Shown: positions 1-7,400 of the stretch, one piece after another
How positions within the stretch are numbered: the stretch's first letter is position 1
Layout of the letters: every line of letters starts with the position of its first letter
From: Draconibacterium orientale
GTDB taxonomy: Bacteria > Bacteroidota > Bacteroidia > Bacteroidales > UBA12170
DNA length: 45,244 nucleotides
NCBI GenBank assembly: GCA_020718205.1
Contig: DYSN01000019.1
Coordinates: 1-45,244 of the forward strand
Reading direction: 5' to 3'
Position numbers and translations under genes: made by a program
Notes under the pieces: model-generated
Told to the model about the DNA's origin: nothing
What the model saw: only the letters and a program-made list of their open reading frames with translations
The model's database searches: none

Positions 1-2
1 AG

Positions 3-176
3 GCACCCAGTGGCAGCGAGCCCGAAGATTCGCGCTCCTATCAGCAGAGGCGTGCCGGTGCCGATAAAAACGCCCGCCGATATGTAAAAATGATGTCAAC
101 CGGCTTTGCCAATATAGCTTCCATTTATGCCCACGATGAGCCCGCTGAGTATCTGATAGATGAGACCGACCGCTAA
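3..176 (+). CDS. C-terminal fragment of an unidentified protein
   Basis: This is an open frame that enters from the left edge and ends at a TAA (174-176), giving 57 residues of visible C-terminus. It is polar, with a basic stretch (QQRRAGADKNARRYVK) followed by an amphipathic end that closes EYLIDETDR. I do not recognise the family. The first ~270 bases are visibly richer in G and C than the rest of the window, which fits acquired DNA and the integrase relic next door. The opposite strand is also open here in the frame of that relic, so the coding strand is not certain. The residue composition looks more protein-like on the + strand. No start is visible because the gene begins outside the window. 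Confidence 0.35.
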   Translation, partial: APSGSEPEDSRSYQQRRAGADKNARRYVKMMSTGFANIASIYAHDEPAEYLIDETDR

Positions 177-270
177 GACATAGCCGAACCCCTGAGCGAT
201 TTAATATTTCAAAACAATATTCTCTATTTGCCCCCGGGGTGGGCGTTGGTTCTGGCGGCGGGTTTGGCCT

Positions 271-806
271 TTGGTCCCTTAACACTTTTAGGTAGGCTAA
301 TGAATTGCTCACCGTGCTTTCGTTGTTGCTCCGTTTGGTAGCGAGCCAGTAGGCATAATCCGATATAAATTTCAGATCCACATCGAGAATATTGGCACCT
401 TTTTTAAACTCATTGAGTTTGTTGAGCTGGTGATCATAGTTCAGCAGAGTTTGTTTGCCAATCATAAGGGCTTTTTTCTCGTGCACATAGTGACAGAAAT
501 CGTTTAGGGTTTCGCTTTTGTTTCCGGTAATGCCATCCATAAATTGGTTAAGGGTTAGAAATTTACCATTTACCACGGCTTTGAGAATCAGTTCTTTTGC
601 TATACTTCTATAAGCGTATTTTTATAGAAGTGGTCGGGTTCGGCGGCTTTCACTTTTTTCCGGGTATTATCCCAGGCACTTTTTATAATGGTAATACCAA
701 AGCTCAGGTATTTTCGGTTTCTACTTTGGCTTGCTTTAATAATAATAGAGTGCTAGCCGAACTGGTTTGGCAGGTGTTGCAGGAAAAAATTATACGTTAG
801 GTTTAT
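271..806 (-). pseudogene. Decayed tyrosine recombinase (integrase), N-terminal half only
   Basis: Reading the minus strand from about 806, I find the Bacteroidota phage-integrase layout in broken pieces. An arm-type DNA-binding domain (RNRKYLSFGITIIKSAWD, then NTRKKVKAAEP) is interrupted by an in-frame TAG at 753-755. It is shifted by one base near 600-606 relative to the next part. That next part (ELILKAVVNGKFLTLNQF, then LLNYDHQLNKLNEFKKG and NNESTVSNSLAYLKVLRD) matches the SAM-like core-binding domain of these recombinases. Resemblance stops near 271. The catalytic domain with its R..HxxR..Y residues is absent, and no ATG starts the frame (an ATA stands at 804-806). It is therefore a dead, 3'-truncated integrase. 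It lies just past the 3' end of tRNA-Cys, the usual position of an integrase that used a tRNA as attachment site. The domain assignment is from family knowledge; loss of function is seen directly. Confidence 0.72.
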
Positions 807-844
807 GGCAATTTTATGGCTGCGAAATTAAAAAAACTCAATAA

Positions 845-869
845 AATGAGACATTTGGGCGGTCTCATT
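845..869. other. Stem-loop between integrase relic and tRNA terminator
   Basis: AATGAGAC (845-852) and GTCTCATT (862-869) form an 8-bp perfect stem with a 9-base loop. No T-run follows on either strand, so it is not a clear terminator. It could be a leftover of the integrated element's end. Confidence 0.3.
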
Positions 870-904
870 CGCTTGCTCAAAAATAGCGTAAATAATTGAA
901 ATAC

Positions 905-939
905 AAAAGCCCGAAAGAAAAAAAATCTAACGGGCTTTT
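905..939 (-). terminator. Intrinsic terminator of the tRNA operon
   Basis: AAAAGCCCG (905-913) pairs with CGGGCTTTT (931-939), and the loop is 17 bases. Read on the minus strand, the stem is followed by a T-rich end. It lies directly downstream of tRNA-Cys, the last gene of the minus-strand tRNA operon. Confidence 0.7.
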
Positions 940-946
940 TAATGGT

Positions 947-1020
947 TGGAGGTTCCGAGCGGATTCGAACCGCTGTACAAGGTTTTGCAGACCTCTGCCT
1001 AGCCACTCGGCCACGGAACC
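947..1020 (-). tRNA. tRNA-Cys (GCA)
   Basis: The minus strand folds into a cloverleaf with acceptor stem GGTTCCG/CGGAACC, a D-arm GCCGAGTGGCTAGGC-type loop, anticodon loop CTGCAAA (anticodon GCA) and T-loop GGTTCGAATCC. The discriminator base is T (U), as expected for tRNA-Cys, and CCA is encoded (947-949). It is the last member of a Glu-Glu-Cys operon. The integrase relic lies immediately beyond its 3' end. Confidence 0.95.
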
Positions 1021-1027
1021 AGTTTTG

Positions 1028-1099
1028 TAGTCCATAGGGGAATCGAACCCCTGTTACCAGGATGAAAACCTGACGTCCTAACCCCTAGACGAATGGACC
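1028..1099 (-). tRNA. tRNA-Glu (TTC), promoter-distal copy
   Basis: A 72-nt cloverleaf on the minus strand. It begins GGTCCATTCGTCTAGGGG, has anticodon stem CAGG/CCTG with loop TTTTCAT (anticodon TTC), and T-arm AGGGGTTCGATTCCCCT. CCA is not encoded. The sequence is identical to the second copy at 1180-1251. Confidence 0.95.
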
Positions 1100-1179
1100 A
1101 GCTAAAACTTGCATTAATAAACTTTGGCGTTGAGAAGTTGGGGAACTCCATTCTAAAAACCAAATCTGAACTTTTTTTG

Positions 1180-1251
1180 TAGTCCATAGGGGAATCGAAC
1201 CCCTGTTACCAGGATGAAAACCTGACGTCCTAACCCCTAGACGAATGGACC
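1180..1251 (-). tRNA. tRNA-Glu (TTC), promoter-proximal copy
   Basis: An identical 72-nt copy of tRNA-Glu(TTC), 152 bp from the first. Sequence upstream of both copies is also alike (TGCATT-A/G-ATAAAC-T/C-TTG), which shows a tandem duplication that included flanking DNA. It is the first gene of the minus-strand tRNA operon. Confidence 0.95.
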
Positions 1252-1297
1252 ATTGTTTCCTGCATTGATAAACCTTGAAGGCTTACAAATGCGAGTG

Positions 1298-1326
1298 CAA
1301 AAATACACTTTTTTTTATTTCTCAAA
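1298..1326 (-). promoter_or_regulatory. Promoter of the tRNA Glu-Glu-Cys operon
   Basis: On the minus strand a TATTTTTG -7 box (1298-1305) matches the Bacteroidota TAnnTTTG consensus. A TTTG -33 element (1323-1326) sits 17 bases upstream. The -7 box is about 46 bases before the first tRNA. Confidence 0.65.
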
Positions 1327-1474
1327 ATATGCAGTATAATTTATTGCGAAAAAAAGCAGGAATTATCCAACTTTTTCATTTTATGCGAGATATGGAAAGC
1401 AATAAAGGGAGAAACAGGAAAAAAACTGGCTATTAATTGAAGGCGAAAAATATGGTGGTTGAAGCTATGGGTTT

Positions 1475-2749
1475 TTAATTGGAATCTGAAGTAAAAAATT
1501 GCTGTAAAATGGCGTTGATTCTTCGAAGTCTCTCCACATCGAAATTGCTGGTAGCCGCCTGAATTTCTATGATTAGCCGCTCCACATCGGCATTCTGAAA
1601 CTCTTTGTTCTGCTCGCTTATATTTCGGGCCAGCTCTTCCCATTCGTCCAGAATAAAGAAACCCCCAAATTTATCATAGCTTTCTTTTATGCTCTCAACC
1701 TGTTGTGGTTGAATGTTTTTCATGGGTAATTGATTGGAAGTTTCGGTGGAAAGACTGGTATTTAGCAGTAGATGTTGATTTTCTGCTTCGTTTACGATTG
1801 GGATTACGATTTCGAGCAAAACATCGTTGGCGCTGTTTTTTATGAGCACTTCGCCGCCAATTTTTTGAGTTAGTTCGCACAATAATAAATAATTGGCCGA
1901 TGCCATTTGCAGCTTGTTAATCAAGCCTTTAGCCTGCAAAAAATCCTGAATTTCGTTTATTTCCCGGAGCGTTTGCTCTGGGAGTTGGCATTTGGGAAGT
2001 TGAAATTTAAGCCTGAAAGTATGGTTATATGGGAAAACCAAAATTTTTAATTCGGGGATGGCTTGAAATTTAATCAATGTAATCAGCATTTCTTCGAGCG
2101 ATGAACGGTAAATAATATGGCTGATTTCGGCACTAACCATGCCCGAATGCGAAATGACTATTTTTGGGGAAACTGGCAGAATTTCGGTATTGATAAGTTT
2201 ATCCACAATTTCTACAATGAAATCGCTCATGGAGTATTGGTCGTCGTCTGCCCAAAATTTTTGGTTTTTGAGCTGCTGAAGGGCTGCAATCTTTTGTATT
2301 TCCTTGTACAGTTTCTCGGCATTGGCTTTTATTCTTTTCACCATCATCATCTCGTCTTCATCCATTTGGGTAGATTCGCTAAGAATATCGGAGAAACCCA
2401 CTATGGGATTCAGAATATTCAATAAATCGTGTTTAAGCCACAGGAATGAATTATTGATGGATTGAACCGATGGAGAAAAGAAAAAATAACGGATATCTCC
2501 CGAAACTTCATGAATATCAACATGATATATTTGTCCATGAAGATGATACATTTTCTTATTTTCGATGGCTTTGAGCTGCTCTAAAACGGTATCGACGGCA
2601 CTTTTTTCGTGATTCGTTAAAAAGAAAGTCTTGTAGCTGGTGTTATAGTAAAGTATCAACTCATGATGAATTCCCACAACCCCCAAAACAGGGAAGGAAA
2701 GATTCTCATAACTGCCTGAGAGGGGATGTAAGGTTACCTTATTTTTCAT
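1475..2749 (-). CDS. Degenerate sensor histidine kinase-like protein
   Basis: A 424-residue cytoplasmic protein without signal peptide or membrane segment. Residues ~15-95 resemble a small PAS-type sensory domain. Residues ~100-160 form a HisKA-like helical hairpin with an H-box (WLKHDLLNILNPIVGFSDIL; His107). Residues ~215-318 align with the ATPase fold but lack its working parts. At the N-box position there is MLITLIKF, with Thr224 where Asn is expected. No DxGxG (G1) or GxGxG (G2) is seen. The end of the fold (CELTQKIGGEVLIKN) is recognisable. The C-terminal ~75 residues are helical and charged and resemble tails found after receiver domains in Bacteroidota hybrid sensors. I infer a signalling protein that keeps the phosphorylatable His but probably cannot bind ATP, perhaps a phosphotransfer or scaffold protein. 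No response regulator is adjacent. It is a single gene, divergent from the aminopeptidase. Confidence 0.7.
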   Translation of the reverse strand: MKNKVTLHPLSGSYENLSFPVLGVVGIHHELILYYNTSYKTFFLTNHEKSAVDTVLEQLKAIENKKMYHLHGQIYHVDIHEVSGDIRYFFFSPSVQSINNSFLWLKHDLLNILNPIVGFSDILSESTQMDEDEMMMVKRIKANAEKLYKEIQKIAALQQLKNQKFWADDDQYSMSDFIVEIVDKLINTEILPVSPKIVISHSGMVSAEISHIIYRSSLEEMLITLIKFQAIPELKILVFPYNHTFRLKFQLPKCQLPEQTLREINEIQDFLQAKGLINKLQMASANYLLLCELTQKIGGEVLIKNSANDVLLEIVIPIVNEAENQHLLLNTSLSTETSNQLPMKNIQPQQVESIKESYDKFGGFFILDEWEELARNISEQNKEFQNADVERLIIEIQAATSNFDVERLRRINAILQQFFTSDSN

Positions 2750-2775
2750 CTGTTTATAATTTGTTTTTTAATTGT

Positions 2776-2795
2776 CTCCCGATAATTATCGGGAG
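2776..2795. repeat. Perfect 20-bp palindrome, intergenic
   Basis: CTCCCGATAA (2776-2785) is followed by its exact reverse complement TTATCGGGAG (2786-2795). It lies between the two divergent genes starting at 2749 and 2951. CCCGAT..ATCGGG palindromes of this type recur in Bacteroidota intergenic DNA, as I recall. Without a T-run it is more likely a repeat element or operator than a terminator. Confidence 0.6.
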
Positions 2796-2918
2796 GAATC
2801 GCATGATTAACTGAAAGTTATTCAAAGGTAATCGAAATATGGGTAAGTAATGGGATTTTAAATGGTCTAATTCAAATTTTTTTGGCGTTTTTATACCTCC
2901 CGCTGATGGTATTTTTTG

Positions 2919-2926
2919 TATTTTCG
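2919..2926 (+). promoter_or_regulatory. Possible -7 box for the aminopeptidase gene
   Basis: TATTTTCG is a one-mismatch version of TAnnTTTG, 24 bases before the preferred start at 2951. No convincing -33 element is seen. If real, it rules out the longer in-frame start at 2882. Confidence 0.35.
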
Positions 2927-2950
2927 GCCAAAATAGTTAAAATTGTTGCT

Positions 2951-4354
2951 ATGCATTTATTTAAAGAAGAAGTTTATATAAAGCGCCGTAATGCTCTTAG
3001 AAGCGAATTTAAAAATGGCATTTTGCTTTTTATTGGAAATCAGGAATCTAGTTTTAATTATCCGGCAAATACCTATGCATTTCGACAGGATAGCAGTTTC
3101 CTTTATTTTTTCGGACTCGATATGCCAAACCTTGTTGGGGTGTTGGATATTGACCAGCAAAAGGATCATATATTTGGGAATGATGTGGATATGGACGACA
3201 TTATCTGGATGGGTTCACAGCCTACCATGAAAGAGCTTGGAGCAAAAGTAGGAGTGGAGAACACCGCAAATCTTACCCAATTGGACGAGTTTATCAACCA
3301 AACCATAGCCTGTGGTCGTAAAATACATTTTCTGCCCCCTTACCGCGGTGAGCATAAGCTTCAACTAACTGGTTTATTGGGACTTCAGCCTTACAAGCTT
3401 GTCAACTATGTTTCCAAAGACCTGATAAGAGCGGTGGTTAAACTTCGTGAGATTAAAGAAGCAGTAGAAATCGAAGAGATTGAAAAAGCCATAGAAATTG
3501 CCTGGGAAATGCATACCACTTCCATTAAAATGGCTGCTAAACCAGGAAGGGTGGAACAGGAAATTGCCGGAACCATCGAGGGGATTGCTTTATCGCGTGG
3601 AGCTGCTGTTTCTTTTCCGGTGATTCTGAGCGTTCACGGAGAAACTTTGCACAATCACCACCACGACAATGTGATTGAGGTTGGCCAAATGATGGTTACC
3701 GATGCAGGTGCCGAAACCAATATGCATTATGCCAGCGATATTACACGCACCGTGCCTGTTGGCGGAAAGTTTAATGACCGTCAAAAGGGGATTTATCAGG
3801 CCGTTCTCAATGCCAATTTAAAAGCCATCGAAGCCATTAAACCAGGTGTGGAATACAGAATAGTTCATTTTATCGCTGCTAAAACCCTTATAGAAGGATT
3901 GATTGAAGCGGGTGTGATGAAAGGCGATGCACAAGCAGCAGTTGATGCTGAAGCACATACGCTTTTTATGCCTCATGGTCTGGGTCATATGATGGGTCTA
4001 GATGTTCATGATTTGGAAAGTGTGGGAGAGAATTTTGTGGGTTACGACGAGAAAACAACAAGAAGCTCCAATTTTGGGACCGCTTATCTGCGTTTGGGTA
4101 AAGAATTGAAACCCGGATATGTACTCACTGTTGAGCCAGGATGTTATTTTATTCCCGCTCTCATCGACCAATGGAAATCGGAGAATAAACTGGCTCAGTT
4201 CATCAATTACGATGTGGTTGAAACCTATAAAGATTTCGGTGGAATAAGAATTGAAGACGATGTTCTGGTTACAGAAAACGGAAATCGTGTTCTGGGAAAA
4301 CCCATTCCGAAAACCATCGACGAGATTGAATTGCTCATGGCTTCTGCGATATAG
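2951..4354 (+). CDS. pepP: Xaa-Pro aminopeptidase (M24B, aminopeptidase P)
   Basis: Releases an N-terminal residue preceding proline. It is a cytoplasmic dinuclear-metal (usually Mn) peptidase of the pita-bread fold. With the ATG at 2951 the protein has 467 residues. The AMP_N domain comes first (~1-170), then the catalytic domain. All five metal ligands are visible: Asp251 (VTDAGAE), Asp263 (ASDITRTV), His346 in HGLGHMMGLDVHD, Glu395 (VEPGCYF) and Glu435 (RIEDDV). An in-frame start at 2882 would add 23 hydrophobic residues, but that stretch carries a promoter-like box and the family normally begins near MHLFKEEVYIKRR, so I prefer 2951. Monocistronic, ending at a strong bidirectional terminator shared with dnaE. 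Confidence 0.93.
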   Translation: MHLFKEEVYIKRRNALRSEFKNGILLFIGNQESSFNYPANTYAFRQDSSFLYFFGLDMPNLVGVLDIDQQKDHIFGNDVDMDDIIWMGSQPTMKELGAKVGVENTANLTQLDEFINQTIACGRKIHFLPPYRGEHKLQLTGLLGLQPYKLVNYVSKDLIRAVVKLREIKEAVEIEEIEKAIEIAWEMHTTSIKMAAKPGRVEQEIAGTIEGIALSRGAAVSFPVILSVHGETLHNHHHDNVIEVGQMMVTDAGAETNMHYASDITRTVPVGGKFNDRQKGIYQAVLNANLKAIEAIKPGVEYRIVHFIAAKTLIEGLIEAGVMKGDAQAAVDAEAHTLFMPHGLGHMMGLDVHDLESVGENFVGYDEKTTRSSNFGTAYLRLGKELKPGYVLTVEPGCYFIPALIDQWKSENKLAQFINYDVVETYKDFGGIRIEDDVLVTENGNRVLGKPIPKTIDEIELLMASAI

Positions 4355-4381
4355 TATTATAAATCAATTACATGATATAAC

Positions 4382-4417
4382 AAAAAAGTCTTCTCCAAAC
4401 CGGGGGAAGACTTTTTT
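4382..4417. terminator. Bidirectional terminator between pepP and dnaE
   Basis: AAAAAAGTCTTC (4382-4393) pairs with GAAGACTTTTTT (4406-4417) around a 12-base loop. The A-run and T-run flanks let it serve both the rightward pepP transcript and the leftward dnaE transcript. Confidence 0.85.
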
Positions 4418-4442
4418 GTTGCCTAAAAATTAAACCGCCGAG

Positions 4443-7400
4443 TTAAAGTTTCAGATTATAAAAGATATCTGGTATTCCTTTGAGTCCCACCAGAAAATCG
4501 CGTGCATTCACCTTCGATTGCGAAAATTTCAGCTTCAAATGCTCGTTGTTTTTGTCGCTAACCTGAATAAAAAGCGGAGTTTTACCGGGGGTTTGAATAA
4601 TCAGCTGATCGAGATCGTTGACAAGCTGAAGCGATACATTATAGAGCAAAACGCCCAGATTGATGGCTTTTACATGTTTCTCCAGAATTCCCGAAAGAAG
4701 ATCCACCGAAACCACTTTCAGCTCATATTCAGGCTCCTTTTTCCAGGTAGGGCTATCCGGCGATACTTTAATGAGTACGTATTGGTCTTTTCGGCTCAGC
4801 AGATTCTTATATTTTTCGAAAATGTCGCCAAACATGCTAATCTCGATACTTCCAGAGTAGTCTTCCACCACAAAACGACCGTAGGGTTTGCCGGTTTTGG
4901 TAGTTAGGTTTGGATTGGCTGGAGTTGTAATAATGCCTGCAATGCTAAAGGTTTTTTCGCTGAGTTTCTTTATCTCCGCTGCAGTGAGGGAGCCTTCGGG
5001 CTTTTCATCTTTACTAGCTCCCATGTTCAGGTTTAGTTTTTTAAGAACTTCTTGAAAATCGCTGATGGTGGTATTGCTAAAGTATTGAATTTCTGTTGAA
5101 TACTGATCGAGTGGATGCCCGCTCAAATAGAAACCAACCACTTCGTTTTCTTTTTGAAGGGTTTCGAGTTGCGACCAGGGCGTGGCCACCGGAATCTCGG
5201 GATCGGGATATTCTACGGGTCCCAAATCGCCAAACAAACTCACCTGAGCCGATTGCTGTTCCGCCTGAAACTTGTGTCCGTAAAGTATGAGCTGCTCAAG
5301 AAAGGTTGACGAGTTATCATTCTCCTTGTGGAAAAACACATGGCGCTGAATTTCGGCAAACCCATCGAAAGCACCACCGAGCGCTAAGGATTCAAGGCTT
5401 TTTTTATTTACCGTTCTCAGGTTATTGCGTTTAATGAAGTCGAAAATGCCTTTAAACTTACCATTTTCTTTCCGCTCCTGAATGATGCCAAGTGCTGCAT
5501 TTTCACCCACACCTTTGATGGCATTGAGCCCAAACCTGATATTCCCCTGGGCATTCACACCAAAGTTTATGGACGATTCGTTCACGTCGGGGCCAAGTAC
5601 TTTAATGTCCTGATTTCTGCAATCTTCAATAAAGAAAGTTACCTTTTCTATGTCATTCATATTATTGCTCAATACCGAAGCCATATATTCTGCCGGGTAA
5701 TTGGCTTTTAGATAGGCGGTTTGGAAAGAAATGTAGGAGTAGCAAGTGGCATGTGATTTATTAAAGGCGTATTTGGCAAACGCTTCCCAATCGGCCCAAA
5801 TCTTATTGATGAGGGTTTGCGCATCTTTCTTTACTTGCTTGCACTCTTCCACAAATTGCGGATTTCCCATACAGCCTTCAACAAATTTGGTATAGAGCTC
5901 GTCCATAATTTTCTTATCCTTCTTTCCCATGGCTTTGCGCAGCGAATCGGCCTGACCACCGGTGAACGCCCCGAGTTTACGCGACAAAAGCATCACTTGC
6001 TCCTGATAAACTGTAATCCCATAAGTTTCTTCGAGATATTCCTTCATCATGGGCAAGCCGTATTCTATGGGTTCCTGCCCGTTTTTCCGTTTGATAAAGC
6101 TGGGAAGATAATCCATAGGGCCCGGACGATAAAGGGCGTTCATGGCAATTAAATCTTCGAATTTGGTGGGCTTTAAATCTTTGAGGAATTTTTTCATGTT
6201 GGGCGATTCAAACTGGAATATACCGGTTGTTTCGCCGTTGGCATAGAGCTCGTAGGTTTTGGTATCGAACAGATCAACTTGTTCTATGTTTATATCAATT
6301 CCCTTGGACTCTTTCACATTTTCGACCGCGTATTTGATTATAGAAAGTGTTTTTAACCCCAGAAAATCCATTTTCAACAGGCCAATTTCTTCCACGTATT
6401 TGCCGCCAAATTGGGTAACATAGGTCAATTCGGACTCTTTTGCGGTGCTGATGGGGATATAGTTCTCCAAGTCGTCTTTTCCAATGATGATTCCGCATGC
6501 ATGAACTCCGGTATTGCGCACAGTTCCTTCAATGGTTTCGGCATATTTAAGCACATCGGCAGCGTCGGTTCCGCTGTTTCTAATGGATTGAAGCTCAGCA
6601 ACTTCCTTAAAAGCTTCCTTCAGTGTGATTCCAGGGCGGTTGGGAACGAGTTTTTGAAGATTCATGGTATCTGATAGAGGATATTTCTGAACTTTCCCCA
6701 CATCGCGAATGGCCGATTTGGCAGCTAAGCTTCCAAAGGTAATGATGTGAGCCACACGACTTTTTCCATATTTGTTCACCACCCATTCCAGAATTCTCCC
6801 GCGGCCTTCGTCATCGAAGTCGATGTCGATATCGGGGAGTGAAATACGGTCGGGGTTTAGGAATCTCTCGAAAAGAAGGTTGTATTTAATGGGGTCTATC
6901 TCCGTAATTCTCAGACTATAAGCCACCGCACTTCCGGCTGCTGAACCTCTGCCTGGTCCAACGAGTACGCCCATATCGCGGGCAGCTTTCAGAAAATCCC
7001 AAACAATAAGAAAATAACCCGGATAACCCATTTTTTTAATGGTTTCCAATTCAAAATCCAGTCGTTCAATAAGCTCTTCCGATAGGTTTTCTCCCCAACG
7101 TTCTTTAGCTCCTTCATAAACGATATGTCGCAGATACACATTCTCGTCGTCGAAACCAGCGGGAAGGGTAAAATCGGGCATAATGGGGGAAGAATTCAGC
7201 GGGAGGACTTCAATTTTATCAACTATTTCTTGAGTGTTGGCAATGGTTTCGGGCTCATCTTTGAACAATTCAATCATTTCGGCTTGAGTTTTAAACCACT
7301 CCTGACCCGAATAACGCATACGACTCGGATCGTCGATGTTTTTCCCTGTTAAGATGCAAATTAACCTGTCCTGAACCTGTGAATCTTCGGCATTGAGAAA

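Noticed and set aside
597..800. 67-codon + strand frame over the integrase relic
   Set aside because: It is antisense to the recognisable arm-binding domain on the minus strand and has no family resemblance.
2882..2950. 23-residue hydrophobic N-terminal extension of the aminopeptidase, looking like a signal anchor
   Set aside because: It overlaps a -7-like box, and the family starts at the later ATG; aminopeptidase P is cytoplasmic.
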